Below are positions 8,012-18,685 of a DNA stretch of 61,518 nt, in pieces (the stretch's first letter is position 1; the number at the start of each line of letters is the position of its first letter). Location: positions 1 through 61,518 of the forward strand of contig NSLH01000015.1 of the NCBI GenBank assembly GCA_002763895.1, read 5' to 3'. Both the position numbers and the translations under genes were made by a program. The notes below the pieces were generated by a model. It was not told the origin of the DNA. It searched no databases and saw only the letters and a list, made by a program, of their open reading frames with translations. The DNA is from [Chlorobium] sp. 445. GTDB lineage: Bacteria > Bacteroidota > Chlorobiia > Chlorobiales > Thermochlorobacteraceae.

Positions 8012-9730
8012 TTATGCATTTTGCATAACTTGAGTCTGTACAGTCTCGTTAGGCTTTATGAAGTCTTGAGCAGGAATTCGAATAATAAATGTTGTACCTT
8101 TTCCACTTTCTGTTTCAAAGAAAATTTTTCCGTTATGCTTCTGAATGATGCTGTAAGCGATGGCGAGTCCTAAACCCGTACCTTTTCCAACAGGTTTTGT
8201 TGTAAAGAAAGGATCAAAAATTTTATTCTGAATTTCTTTTGGAATGCCCGGTCCATTGTCAGAAATTCGCACTTCAATTTCTGAATTAATCAGTGCAGTG
8301 GAGATATGAATTTTTGCATTAGATTTACCTTCTAAGGCATGTACTGCATTTTGCAGGAGATTTAAGAAGACTTGATTAAGCTGTGCGGGATAGCATTCAA
8401 TCATTGGCAGATTAGCGTAGTCTGTTGTTACTTGAATATCGTTTTGCCTGAGTTGCGGTGCAAGCATTGCTAAACTCCCTTTTAAGCCTTCATGAATATC
8501 TGCTTTTTTCATTTCAGCTTCATCGAGGCGTGAGAAATTACGCATACTTCGCACAAGATTTGCCATTTGCTCCAAGCCTGACTGTGAAGCCGCAAGTAAT
8601 CGCATCACACGCTCCTGTGCTTCATCGAGTTCGGCAATCGTGCCACATGGAGATTCAGCAACAGCTTGCATTTCTTGTACAGCTGCATCAAACTGATCCT
8701 CATAAATCAACTCTTGAGCTTTTAATGCCTTGCGTAAGGTATCAGCAAGTTCTATAAAACGCTCGCGCACCAGTACCACATTTGTATTAATATAACCGAT
8801 TGGTGTATTAAGTTCATGCGCTACACCTGCAACCATTTGACCAAGTGAACTCATCTTTTCGTTTTGAATAAGGTATGCTTGTGTTTCACGCAATTTCTTC
8901 AAATTGCTTTCAAGTTCACGATTAAGTTTTTCAATTGTAAGTTTTTCCGTGTTAATCAATTCATTTTGCTCTTTGATTTTTTGATTTTGCTCCAATATCT
9001 GCCTTGTACGCTCTTGAATTACCTTATCTTGCGCTCGCAGCGACACTGAAAGTCGAAACACCATCGCTAAAAACACCAGAAAACTTAAAAGTAGCGCACC
9101 AATTTGAAATCTTTGCAAAATATTAATTCTGTCTTCAGACAAAAAACCTAAGGTTACAATAAAGTTTCGGTTATACTCTGCAATTTTATTTTTGAGATGC
9201 ATTAAAATTGGATCGGATACTTTGACAAAGAGCATGGTATCTAATTTTCCTGCTTCAATTGCCGCAGCAAATGTATTGAAGTTTTTCTCAACGGTTTGCC
9301 ACTCTTTTTGAATCTCTTCAAGTATTTCTTTCAACGCCGGGTCAGTTACAGCTTCAATTTGCAATGTTTTGCCATCGATTTCCAGCGTATCTCCAACACT
9401 TAGTGCATTTGTATATCGGACGAATCTGTGCGTGGCTTGCACAGCTTGCTCAAGCCGCCTAATTACATCTTTACCTTCCATATAAAGTTCGTAGTTAGCT
9501 TTCTCGAGATGCTCGACAACGCTGACCCAGCTTTTCTGCTGCTGCGTGGCACAAAAAATTTGTTGTGCATCTTGCTGACTTTGCCGAGATAGCAAAATGC
9601 TAATCACAAAGGCTGACGCAACAAGGCAAAAGAAGATAATCGCATAGACAATTAATTCGCCATATCGCATAAGCTGAATGCCCCTTGTGTCACCGATGTA
9701 TATTTTGTTTTGAGATAATGAAGTCTGCAT
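8012..9730 (-). CDS. Membrane sensor histidine kinase
   Basis: 572 aa. An N-terminal transmembrane segment (about residues 26-48) precedes an extracytoplasmic helical region of about 155 residues and a second membrane segment near 205-228. A long coiled coil follows, then HisKA with the phospho-acceptor His in MVAGVAHELNTPIGYI, then a HATPase_c domain with the N box (LLQNAVHAL), G1 (ISDNGPGIP), F box (FDPFFTTKP) and G2 (GKGTGLGLAI). The helical sensor region resembles PilJ/NIT-type bundles, but this is uncertain. It lies between two double-receiver proteins on the same strand (48 bp after one, 72 bp before the other), so it is the obvious phosphodonor for up to four receiver domains. Confidence 0.93.
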   Translation of the reverse strand: MQTSLSQNKIYIGDTRGIQLMRYGELIVYAIIFFCLVASAFVISILLSRQSQQDAQQIFCATQQQKSWVSVVEHLEKANYELYMEGKDVIRRLEQAVQATHRFVRYTNALSVGDTLEIDGKTLQIEAVTDPALKEILEEIQKEWQTVEKNFNTFAAAIEAGKLDTMLFVKVSDPILMHLKNKIAEYNRNFIVTLGFLSEDRINILQRFQIGALLLSFLVFLAMVFRLSVSLRAQDKVIQERTRQILEQNQKIKEQNELINTEKLTIEKLNRELESNLKKLRETQAYLIQNEKMSSLGQMVAGVAHELNTPIGYINTNVVLVRERFIELADTLRKALKAQELIYEDQFDAAVQEMQAVAESPCGTIAELDEAQERVMRLLAASQSGLEQMANLVRSMRNFSRLDEAEMKKADIHEGLKGSLAMLAPQLRQNDIQVTTDYANLPMIECYPAQLNQVFLNLLQNAVHALEGKSNAKIHISTALINSEIEVRISDNGPGIPKEIQNKIFDPFFTTKPVGKGTGLGLAIAYSIIQKHNGKIFFETESGKGTTFIIRIPAQDFIKPNETVQTQVMQNA

Positions 9731-9778
9731 AACTCGAGCATCTTGAGTTGTAAGCTACAGACAGCGCATTTGCCATCT

Positions 9779-10914
9779 TTACAATTTTTTCTTGCGCACT
9801 TCGCCTAGCATTCTAAGTTTATTTGCAAGTTCTGTATTAGCTTGATTATTAGCTTGATTCTGCTCTGGATGTCCTTCGTTGTTTTGGCTCACGGTGCTCT
9901 GCGCCTCTGACTCTTGGTTAAATAGCATACGGCCAAACTGTTCTCGTTCAGCAAGATATGTCACCAATCTTTCTTTGTAGAGTTCTACTGCCTCTGCAAT
10001 TGTAGCCTTGAGTTTGCGTGAATCCCAAGGTTTCTGAATGTAACGATGAATTTGCCCTTCGTTGATAAGGCGTACCACATCTTCTACATCCGTGTAAGCA
10101 GTGATAAGAATTTTTGGAATAAGCGGCGCAATGTGGCTCACTTCAATCAAAAAGTCTGTGCCTGTTTTGCTGGGCATGCGCTGGTCGCTAATTAGTGCTG
10201 CAATCAAGACATTGGCTTCTAAGAGTTTCATAGCCTCATCTGCACTCCGGCTGGTCAAAACTTCATAGCGATCGCCCAACAGTTCCGCAAGTGAGTTCAG
10301 TACAGAGGGTTCATCATCAACCACGAGCAACGTCGCTTTGCCTGACTTCCCTTCTAAGAGTTTCTCGGGTGGAATGCCTTGCTTTAAGCGCTCATTTACC
10401 TTTTGAAAAAACGTTCTTCTGCATCTTGCTTTTTTCGAAGCTCTTGCAGTACAGTTGGCGGCAAGAACAGACGTTTTGGCATAGCTTCACGTGGTTTTGG
10501 TGGCGTTTTACTTAGCACTTCTGTAATTCTTTCTTTACTCAAATAGGTATTTTCTGCAAGAGACAAAATCGCGGTGAGATTCTCCACATCCCACGGTTTT
10601 CTCACATAGCGAAAGACTTCTCCGACATTGACCGAGTCTAAAATGGAATCAACATCCGCAAAGCCTGTGAGCAGAATTCTCATGGTGCGCGGAGAAAGTT
10701 CCCGTACAGCACGTAACACTTCTACCCCTTTCATGCCCGGCATACGCTGGTCGCTCATCACAATCGCAATACTTTGATTCCTTACAATTTCCAGCGCTTC
10801 CTCGCCACTTGTTGCCGTGAAGACCTTGTATTTTCTGCCGAACAGTTCTTTGAGCGACTCTAAAATGCTAGGGTCATCATCGACAAAGAGTACAGAGAGT
10901 TTTTCATTCTGCAT
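9779..10914 (-). CDS. Double-receiver response regulator, frameshifted
   Basis: Homologue of the 6476-7939 protein. REC1 (from 10914) shows LFVDDDP, the Asp in VMSDQRMPG, LLTGFAD and RYVRKPWD. REC2 shows LVVDDEP, ALISDQRMP, LITAYTD and IQKPWD. The frame of REC1 stops right after EERFFKR. The A6 run at 10406-10411 (T6 on the coding strand) is one base short. Adding one base reads EERFFQKVNERLKQGIPPEK into REC2, giving about 378 aa. The linker motif EERFF echoes the EEEFFA motif of the paralogue, which supports one continuous gene. First gene of the minus-strand trio with the kinase at 8012-9730. No output domain is present. Confidence 0.88.
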
Positions 10915-11047
10915 TGTTGTTCCTTTTTGTTGATGCGTTTTTGCTTTCTCTTTTGGCTAACTTTTAGCTACGTGTCATAAGCTCGGCGCATCAACACTTT
11001 AAAAAATTTTGCCGAATCTAACCGTGATTCGCATCGTACATCGCTTC

Positions 11048-11503
11048 ATGAAGATTTTTATGTGCCTTCTGCTTCTTGCGCTTTCATTTGGCGCAGTTTT
11101 GCAACGCGCACCAGATGGCATCTTGGGCGAGTGGCAGTTAGAACCCGCTTACCGTCATCATACGGGGGCTCCTATCTACCTTCGTCTCAAAGAATCTTTA
11201 CAACGTGATACCATCATTATGATTGACTCCATTAAACTCAAAGATGGCACGATGTTTCGCCAAGAGCTACGCTTGCCACTTTCGCTCTTGGAGCACTCCC
11301 CCGAGCACTTAGAAGTGGTCAAATGGTATTCACGCCCAACTTGGCTCCATGTTGAATACTATCAGAAAATCAGTAAACCCGAGCATCTGGCACTCACATT
11401 AGATTTTGAGCTTGAAGACGGTCGCTTGCGCCTTCGTAAAACTCGCCGAGAATTTGGCATTGATGAAACCGAAGTATTTTACTACATACCCTTCAAACGA
11501 TGA
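11048..11503 (+). CDS. Small secreted protein of unknown function
   Basis: 151 aa starting at the ATG at 11048, which gives a hydrophobic signal sequence (MKIFMCLLLLALSFGAVLQ). A longer in-frame TTG start at 11009 would place charged residues ahead of it and is less likely. The mature part contains GILGEWQLEP near its start and is otherwise rich in beta-prone alternating residues, reminiscent of lipocalin-like or stress-related exported proteins, but I do not recognise a family. The last four bases overlap the start of the next gene (ATGA at 11500-11503), so the two are probably translationally coupled. Confidence 0.7.
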   Translation: MKIFMCLLLLALSFGAVLQRAPDGILGEWQLEPAYRHHTGAPIYLRLKESLQRDTIIMIDSIKLKDGTMFRQELRLPLSLLEHSPEHLEVVKWYSRPTWLHVEYYQKISKPEHLALTLDFELEDGRLRLRKTRREFGIDETEVFYYIPFKR

Positions 11504-12066
11504 ACATGCGTCTTGTTATCTTTTTGTTTTTCTTTTTGCTTCCGTGCCCAGTGCACAATTTTCATGTGAGTTACACCAAAATTGCCGTTGAGCAAAATAT
11601 CGCTGTTATGAATGTACGGTTCTTTACAGATGACTTGGAGCTTGCGCTTCAACGCCGCTTCAATCTTACAGACTTCAAACTTTCTGCAACGCCGCTCTGC
11701 GATTCACTTTATCTTTTATACTTCAATCAGCACTTTGAACTCCACAATAATGGCAGTGTCATTCGCCCGACTCTACTCTCCAGTGGCATTGATAAAGATA
11801 TGTGGTGGTATCAACTGCAATTCTCAAGTCCCCAGCCGATGCAACATCTTTCTATCAAGAACACCCTTCTCTTTGATGTCTTTGATGATCAAAAAATATC
11901 GTTCAGATTATGCACTTTCCCTCTGAAAAAATGGAATCCTTCTACTTTATTCACGGCGCAGAGCGCTATCAATTTTCTTGCCCATAATTGCTCAGCTATT
12001 TTCACCACTGGACACGGCGCAGCAAAATCAATTTTGTCTCCTGTTTTGTGGAACAAAGTAGCTTGA
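11500..12066 (+). CDS. DUF6702-like secreted protein
   Basis: 188 aa. Signal sequence MRLVIFLFFFLLPCPVHN is followed by FHVSYTKIAVEQ and VRFFTDDLELAL, which match the recalled pattern of the Bacteroidota/Chlorobiota family DUF6702 (conserved start HxFHVSxTEI and RxFxDDLE). The function of that family is unknown to me. It overlaps the preceding secreted-protein gene by four bases (ATGA). Translation could begin at ATG 11500 or the in-frame ATG 11506. Family assignment comes from short recalled motifs only. Confidence 0.75.
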   Translation: MNMRLVIFLFFFLLPCPVHNFHVSYTKIAVEQNIAVMNVRFFTDDLELALQRRFNLTDFKLSATPLCDSLYLLYFNQHFELHNNGSVIRPTLLSSGIDKDMWWYQLQFSSPQPMQHLSIKNTLLFDVFDDQKISFRLCTFPLKKWNPSTLFTAQSAINFLAHNCSAIFTTGHGAAKSILSPVLWNKVA

Positions 12067-12142
12067 AGTTAAATTTTAGTCTTGTAGATTTTCTGGTTTG
12101 CGACAAATTCTAACAATTTCTTAACCTAACAGCTTACTCTGT

Positions 12143-12898
12143 ATGTCTCGTTCATCCTCTCGCCGTGATTTTTTGAAAACTGCTTCTTTAGCTTCAGCTG
12201 GTGCTGTGCTTGCAGGCTTACCTGTGCTTCGTGCCGATGCTGCACCCGCCTTGCATGCTCTTTACCTCTATGAACAAATTGTCGATGGCAGTGGAAAATA
12301 TGTCTTGCCCGACTTGCCTTATGCTAAAGATGCACTTGAGCCTGTTATTGACAAAGCCACTGTAGAGCTACATCACGATAAACATCATGCAGCTTATGTT
12401 GCTGGCGCAAACAAAGCCGAGACTGAACTGCAAAAAGCACGTGAGGCCGGCGATTTTTCTCTTGTCAAGCATTGGTCGCGCGAACTGGCATTTCATGGCT
12501 CTGGACATATCTTGCACAGCATCTATTGGACAAACCTTACTTCACCTGCAAAGAGCGGCAAACCCAAAGGGGATCTAGAAAAAGCCATTGCTAGCGATTT
12601 TGGCAACTACGACAAGTTCAAAGCGCAACTTGCCAATGCTTCCATTTCAGTTGAAGCCTCAGGCTGGGGCGTCTTGGCTTATCAGCCTTTTGCAAAACGC
12701 CTGACTATTTTACAGTGCGAAAAACATCAAGACCTGACAACATGGGGCGCCGTGCCGCTTCTTGTAATTGATGTCTGGGAGCATGCCTACTACCTCAAAT
12801 ACCAAAACAAGCGTGCCGATTATGTCAATGCGCTCTTTTCTCTCATCAATTGGGAGAATGTTAGCGAGCGCTATGAGCTAGCACGCAAACTCGCTTAA
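12143..12898 (+). CDS. Fe/Mn superoxide dismutase with Tat signal
   Basis: Dismutates superoxide to oxygen and hydrogen peroxide. The mature domain aligns with Fe/Mn SODs from LPYAKDALEPVID onward. Metal ligands, by comparison with E. coli SodB, are His77 (VELHHDKHH), His125 (HILHSIYW), Asp210 and His214 (IDVWEHAYY). The first 34 residues are an addition to typical cytoplasmic SODs: SRRDFLK with a following hydrophobic stretch and an Ala-rich end is a twin-arginine export signal, so the enzyme should be folded with its metal and sent to the periplasm. Iron versus manganese cannot be settled by eye. A strong bidirectional hairpin lies between it and the convergent acyl-CoA synthetase gene. Confidence 0.95.
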   Translation: MSRSSSRRDFLKTASLASAGAVLAGLPVLRADAAPALHALYLYEQIVDGSGKYVLPDLPYAKDALEPVIDKATVELHHDKHHAAYVAGANKAETELQKAREAGDFSLVKHWSRELAFHGSGHILHSIYWTNLTSPAKSGKPKGDLEKAIASDFGNYDKFKAQLANASISVEASGWGVLAYQPFAKRLTILQCEKHQDLTTWGAVPLLVIDVWEHAYYLKYQNKRADYVNALFSLINWENVSERYELARKLA

Positions 12899-12914
12899 TT
12901 GGTACTGATTGACG

Positions 12915-12952
12915 CACATCAAAAGTCGTCTGCACGGGCGACTTTTGATGTG
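12915..12952. terminator. Hairpin terminator between convergent genes
   Basis: Perfect 14-bp inverted repeat: CACATCAAAAGTCG at 12915-12928, a 10-base loop, CGACTTTTGATGTG at 12939-12952. It sits between the stop of the SOD gene (12898) and the corrected stop of the minus-strand acyl-CoA synthetase (12960), so it can serve both. No strong T-tract on either side. Confidence 0.75.
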
Positions 12953-12959
12953 TTCACGC

Positions 12960-14794
12960 TCACTCCGTTTCGTAGACCACGCTCTTGTAGATTTCTTCCA
13001 ACTCGTTTTTGAACTTTTCTTCGACGATTTTACGCTTGACTTTCAATGTTGGGGTCATCTCGCCGGCTTCAATCGTAAAGGGTTCAGGTGCCAGAATGAA
13101 GCGCCGCACTTTTTCATGACTTGCAAGTTCGCGTGAAATTTTTTGAGGTGCTCATCAAAGATTTTCTTTACTTCTTGCTTTTGCAACAAATCTTTGTTCG
13201 ATTCAAATGGGATTTGGTTTTTCTCAGCAAACGCACGCACGGCATCAAAGTTTGGCACGATGACCGCCGTTAGAAATGGGCGCTTTTCACCTAACACCAC
13301 GACTTGGTCGACAAACGGGCTATTTTGAATCATGTTCTCAATCGGCAGCGGCGCAATGTTCTTTCCACCTGAATTGACAATGATATGCTTTTTGCGGTCC
13401 GTAATTTTCAGGTAGCCATCTTCATCGATTTCCCCAATGTCGCCCGTGTGAAACCAACCGTCAGGCTCAATGGCTTCGCGCGTAGCGGCTTCATCACGCC
13501 AGTAGCCTTTCATGATGTTCGGACCACGCAACAGAATCTCCCCATCCGGCGCAATTTTTTGCTCCACATTTTTGATTGGCGGTCCAACTTTGCCGAACTT
13601 GATTTTCTCGATTCGGTTCACATGCGTTACAGGTGAGGTTTCGGTCAAGCCATATCCTTCAAGAATCGTAATGCCAATTGCTTCAAAGAATTCTCCTGTT
13701 TCTTTAGGCAAGGCGGCACCCCCCGAGACGAAATAACGAATACGCCCGCCAAATTTTTCTCGGACTTTGCTAAAGACAAGTTTGTCAGCAATTGCGCGTT
13801 GCAGCGCCAGCAGCGGTGAGACTTTACCTTCACGCTTAGCTTTGGCAAACTTTTGCCCTACATCAATTGCCCAGAGGAAAATCTTCTTGCGTGAAGCTGG
13901 ACCGGCATCTAAATTTTTGTAGAGTGTCGACTTGATGCGCTCAAACAAACGCGGCACCGTTATCACAATCGTAGGCTTTGCTTCCGTAATGTTGAGACTG
14001 ACCGTCTCAATGCTTTCCGCATAGTAGATTTCTGCTCCACACGCAAACATCACATAGTAGCCCGCCGTGCGTTCATAGGAATGACAAAGCGGTAAGAACG
14101 ATAAGGCACGATCGCTACTATCAATCGGCAAACATGAGACACTGGACTTGATGTTTTCACAAATGTTTCGATGGGTCAGCATCACCCCCTTTGGCAAGCC
14201 TGTTGTACCGCTGGTGTAAATCAGCGTTGCCACATCATGCTCATCAATCTTTTCCAAGTGTTTAGACCAGTCGGGCATTTTTTCAGCAAAGGCTTTTCCA
14301 ATACGCTGTGCTTCTTCGAGTTCAATCTCATCAGGCTCTTTTGATTCAATTGCTGTCATTGAGATCACATGCGAGAGCGAAGGGACATCTTTTTTGATTT
14401 TGCGAATTTTGTTGAGTTGCAAACCCGTAGAGACCACAATAGCTTTCGCTTCTGAATTTTGCAGAATGTAGGCAATTTGATTCGGCGGCAATGTCGGATA
14501 CAACGGCACATCAATCGCACCTAGTTTGAGAATTGCCATATCAGCGACAACCCATGCAGGACGATTTTCCGAAAGAATGCTGACTCGATCGCCTTTACGA
14601 ACACCGATGCTGTGCAAATACGCTGCAAATGCTTCTACCTGATCTTTGAGTTCATCATGCAAAATGCCTTGATATCGCCCATCAACTTTGCGCAGTAAGG
14701 CGTACCGATCGCGTCGCCCTTTGTAATGAGCAAACACGCCCTCAAACATTTCGGGCAGGGTCTTGAAGTTCGGATTGATAAGACTGTTTTCCAT
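12960..14794 (-). CDS. Long-chain acyl-CoA synthetase (AMP-forming), frameshifted near the C-terminus
   Basis: Activates fatty acids to acyl-CoA via acyl-adenylate. The ATP/AMP motif TLIYTSGTTGLPKGVMLTHR, the GYGLTETSPV motif, the GWFHTGDIG motif with its conserved Asp and ITDRKKHIIVNSGGKN are all present. The frame leaves register at the T6 run 13139-13144 and ends at 13055. With one more base the family C-terminus appears (KKISRELASHEKVRRFILAP, then the catalytic-lysine segment GEMTPTLKVKRK) and ends at a stop at 12960-12962, giving 611 aa. This makes a base-call error far more likely than a real truncation. Start is ATG 14794. Convergent with the SOD gene. Confidence 0.94.
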
Positions 14795-15043
14795 AGTTTT
14801 GCTGCTTTGTCAAGGTTAGTGTTTCACGCTGCGGGCTCGTTGATTTTCCTACATTTTCTGTATTTAGAAAAAATCGTGAAAAATAAAAAGCTGGTGTCTG
14901 TGTGCGGCGGAATTTGAGCAGCAGGACAAGCGCCTTCAGTCGAGCAAACTCCGTCCTTGCATAACGCTATGTTTTAGCCCTTTTTACATGGCTTCCTTCA
15001 CATCCGAAAAGCAATTGCTCCAAAGCATTGTATATTTTCAGAA
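14795..15043. other. Intergenic region between divergent genes
   Basis: About 250 bp separate the divergent starts of the acyl-CoA synthetase and the large kinase. Promoters for both must lie here. I see no clear hairpin, repeat or regulator site. Confidence 0.4.
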
Positions 15044-17667
15044 ATGACCCAAGTAATTATGCAGGACGTGCGCATTTTAGTGCTCAACACATCTGCTTCA
15101 GAGCGCAGCGACCTCACGCAGGTCTGGCAAGCCACAGGTCGATCAATTGTCGCAAAAGAAGTGCGCACACGTGATGCGTTCTTAGAGGCACTTGCCTCAG
15201 AGCCTCCTGACTTAGTCGTCAATCTTTGTCTTTTCCCCGAACTCGATGGTCTTGCTGCCTTGCAACTGGCACAAGATGCTAATCTGAAAGCGCCTTTCGT
15301 GATTGTGGGCGAAAAACGTGGTACAGGTGCAGAAGAATGTCTAGCTGCTGGCGCAACCGCTTTCTTTGCAAAAGGCGAAGAAGGACAGCTCGCTGAGTTT
15401 ATCAGACAGCTCAACAGCGACCAGCCAATGCCATCTAGTACTGCACAAACACCTCTATGCAATGTCGTGCTGTGGATAGAACCTCTGGCACTGCGCTTGA
15501 GAGTAGAAAAAATGCTACTGAAATTAAACGAGGTAAAGCTGGTGCCCTTTCCGTATAACACGCTTAGCCCCGTTCATACCCCTGACTTACTTTTTGCCTC
15601 ACTCAATGAGCTCACACCTGCCATACCCAGCGATTGGTCCAATAAGCCCCTGCTGCTGCTTGTCAGCGAAGAACGCGAAGCCGAAGCGATAGAACTTGTT
15701 AGGCAAGGCGCACTGGGCTACATCTTGCTTGAACATCTTTCAGAGCCACGTCTGCACATCGCAATACATCAAGCCCTGCGACAGACGACCTTGCAAAATC
15801 AATACATTGACAAAATCAGCACGCTGCAGCAAACCCTGACAGACCTGCAAAGCCGACTCAATGCCACAGAGTCCGCACTAAAAAGACGAACAGCGCCACT
15901 CCGACTCCTTGAAAAAACACTCGCAGAGCAAGAACTCACTATTGCAGAACGCACAAAAGCACACGAGGAACATCTACTTAGCTTGCAGCAAACCCTGACA
16001 GACCTGCAAAGCCGACTCAATGCCACAGAGTCCGCACTAAAAGACGAACAGCGCCACTCCGACTCCTTGAAAAAACACTCGCAGAGCAAGAACTCACTAT
16101 TGCAGAACGCACAAAAGCACACGAGGAACTTCAGCTCTGGTACAACGACTTGCAGTTGCATGCAAAGCGTTCTCGAGAACTGCTCGAGCACTCAAGCAGC
16201 CTTATTTTGCTTTTAGATGCAGATGCCATCATTACTGAGGCGCTTTCTTCTGCCGCAGAGCGTCTCCTTGGTTACTTGCGTAGCGAACTTGTTGGCAGGT
16301 CAGTTTTTGAGTTTGTGTTTGCTGACGATAGAGCCATAGCCGAAGCATTCTTTGCACAACAAGTTGCAGCCCCAGACGCTATACCACCAATGAAAGTGCG
16401 CATGGTGCGCAAAGATGGTCAGCCAATTCATGTGGAAATGGCTAGCCACAATCTCTTGCGCAATGAAAGCGTTGGTGCGATTCTTCTTAACGTGAGTGAT
16501 GCTACAGCGTATGCACAGCTTGAGCAGCAGTTGCACACTGCTAAAAACGATTTTGATGCTCGCCTTACTGAACGCACACACGAGCTTTCCGAGCTCACTC
16601 AAAAATTGCAAGAAGAAACACAAGCACGCGCACATCTTGAAGATGCGTTGCAGCGAAGCCAAGATGATTTATGGAAGCTTTTCCGACTTAGCCCATTTGC
16701 TCTTGTGCTTTGCCGTGCCGACAATGGCTACACGCTTAATGTCAATCCGGCTTTTACGACACTTTCTGGTATGGCTTGTGAAGATACTTTGGGAAAACCT
16801 ATAGATGCGTTGGGCATTGGTCTTAGTGCTGAACATCTTCGCGCTGTCGTTTCATTGCCGCCTGAGGCTGACACGCTTAAGCGTTTGAATTTTGAAGCAG
16901 ATTTTCACACCAAAAGTGGTGAAGTGAAAAATGTAGCGCTAACGCTGCAGCCGGTTCAGTTAGCTCAAGAGCTCTGTATTTTGATTTTTGTGCAAGACCT
17001 GACGGCACATAAGCAAGCAGAAAACTTGCTCAAGCAATCGCTAACTGAAAAAGCAAGTGTGCTTGCAGACATTTATCATCAGGTCAGCAATGATTTGCAG
17101 GTCGTCTCAAGTTTGCTTTATCTGCAATCGCTCAAAGTGCACGATGCACAAGCCAGAGAGATTTTCCGAGAAAGTCAAAACCGCGTCAAGTCTCTTGCGT
17201 TGCTCTACGAGCAATTATGCCACACCCCAACTTCCTCGAAAGTGAACTTTGCTGAGTATCTGCACAATCTGGCTAGCGTACTTGCGGAGTCTTACAGCAC
17301 ATCTGCTGTGATTGAAGTGCAACCGAGCAATGAGCGTTTAGATTTGAGCATTGATTCTGCCGTGCCTGCTGGGTTAATTGTTACCGAATTGGTAACCAAT
17401 AGCCTCAAATATGCTTTCCCTGAATCATGGCATTCTGCAGACGCACTTCAAAAAATCTCTATCTACACACACCAAAGCAGCGATGGCGAAATCACCCTGA
17501 CGGTGCGTGATAATGGCATCGGATTAGACCACACTCAATCTATTGAGGCTCCGAAAACCTTAGGCTTGCGCTTGGTGAAGATGCTCACCGAACAACTTCA
17601 CGGCAGGCTTGAAGCACTTTCAGAGGCGGGGGCAATTTTTCACATTCGCTTTCGTGATAAATCTTAA
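15044..17667 (+). CDS. Multidomain HisKA_2-type histidine kinase, frameshifted
   Basis: Read across the break it is about 874 aa. The N-terminus is a receiver-like fold whose usual phospho-acceptor Asp appears to be replaced (VVNLCLFPELDG). A second degenerate receiver-like segment follows (VVLWIEPLALRL to GALGYILLEHL). A coiled coil carries a 147-nt direct repeat, then two PAS-like domains (about 16210-16510 and 16660-17010). The HisKA_2 dimerisation segment IYHQVSNDLQVVSSLL carries the likely phospho-His, and a HATPase_c domain follows (VTELVTNSLKYAF, VRDNGIGLD, TLGLRLVKML). The second repeat copy has one A fewer (CTAAAAGACG versus CTAAAAAGACG), which shifts the frame and causes a stop at 16216. 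Restoring it continues as HEELQLWYNDLQLHAKRSRE into the PAS part. No partner regulator is adjacent. Confidence 0.85.
15825..16129 (+). repeat. 147-nt direct repeat inside the kinase coiled coil
   Basis: Positions 15825-15971 (147 nt, exactly 49 codons) recur at 15984-16129 (146 nt), a period of 159 nt. The copies are identical except for one A in the run after CACT (five As in the first copy, four in the second). Near identity implies a very recent duplication or gene conversion, and the lost A is what breaks the reading frame. Confidence 0.92.
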
Positions 17668-17707
17668 GTGTAAGTTATCCTCTCACTTGTCAAGTTACAC
17701 TTAACAC

Positions 17708-18685
17708 TCAGGCAGTTAAGCGCTGTGTATGCCAGCAGGCAGCAAAGTGTGCGGGCTCATATTCGACCAGCGAGGGCTTTTCGTTGCGACACTCCTCTGT
17801 AGCAAACGGACAGCGCATCCAGAAGTGACAGCCTTTTGGAAAATCTGTTGCGGGCGGCACGGTGCCTTCAATCACATGCAGTCGCTCTTGGCGCGCGCCT
17901 AAACGCGGAATTGACTTGAACAAGCCTTGTGTGTAAGGATGCAGCGGATTTTCAAAAATGTGCTCTACCGAGCCATACTCCACAATTTTTGAGGCATACA
18001 TCACTGCCACTTTATCACTGACTTCTGCAATCACTCCTAAGTCGTGCGTGATCATAATGACGCCCATTGCCAGCTTATCTTGCAGGTCTGCAATGAGTTC
18101 CAAGATTTGTGCTTGAACAGTTACATCGAGTGCAGTAGTCGGTTCATCTGCGATGAGCAATTCTGGGTTGCACGAGAGCGCAATTGCAATCATGACACGC
18201 TGGCGCATGCCGCCCGAGAGTTGGTGCGGATATTCACGCGCGCGTTGTTCAGGCGCAGGAATACCCACACGTTTCAGCATCTCTATGGCTTTGTCGCGTG
18301 CATCTTTTGCAGAAAGCTTTTGGTGCAATTGCACGACTTCAGCAATCTGCTCGCCACATGTAAAGACAGGATTGAGCGATGTCATCGGCTCTTGAAAGAT
18401 CATAGAGAGACGATTGCCGCGTATCTTGCGCATCTCTTCGTCCGAGAGTGCTAATAAATTTTTGCCATTGAAGCGAATCTCACCGCCTGCTATCACGCCC
18501 GGCGGTGTGGGCACAAGTCGCATAATCGAGAGTGCGCTAACCGATTTGCCGCAGCCCGACTCACCCACTAAGCCCAGTGTCTCGTTTTTATCGACACTGT
18601 AACTTACATCATCGACAGCTTTTGCCAGCCCGTCATCCGTCTGAAAGTATGTGCGAAGCGATTCTACCTCAAGAAGTTTAGGCAT
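17708..18685 (-). CDS. Oligopeptide/dipeptide ABC transporter ATP-binding protein (DppD/OppD type)
   Basis: 325 aa ATPase energising peptide import. Walker [13 protein letters not shown]-loop [11 protein letters not shown], signature [12 protein letters not shown], Walker [13 protein letters not shown] and H-loop ITHDLG are intact. The C-terminal oligo_HPY extension has [15 protein letters not shown] and a further Cys (FAACW), the four-cysteine pattern typical of DppD/OppD subfamily members. No permease or binding-protein gene is adjacent, so the rest of the transporter must lie elsewhere. Convergent with the kinase gene. Substrate cannot be deduced. Confidence 0.93.
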   Translation of the reverse strand: MPKLLEVESLRTYFQTDDGLAKAVDDVSYSVDKNETLGLVGESGCGKSVSALSIMRLVPTPPGVIAGGEIRFNGKNLLALSDEEMRKIRGNRLSMIFQEPMTSLNPVFTCGEQIAEVVQLHQKLSAKDARDKAIEMLKRVGIPAPEQRAREYPHQLSGGMRQRVMIAIALSCNPELLIADEPTTALDVTVQAQILELIADLQDKLAMGVIMITHDLGVIAEVSDKVAVMYASKIVEYGSVEHIFENPLHPYTQGLFKSIPRLGARQERLHVIEGTVPPATDFPKGCHFWMRCPFATEECRNEKPSLVEYEPAHFAACWHTQRLTA

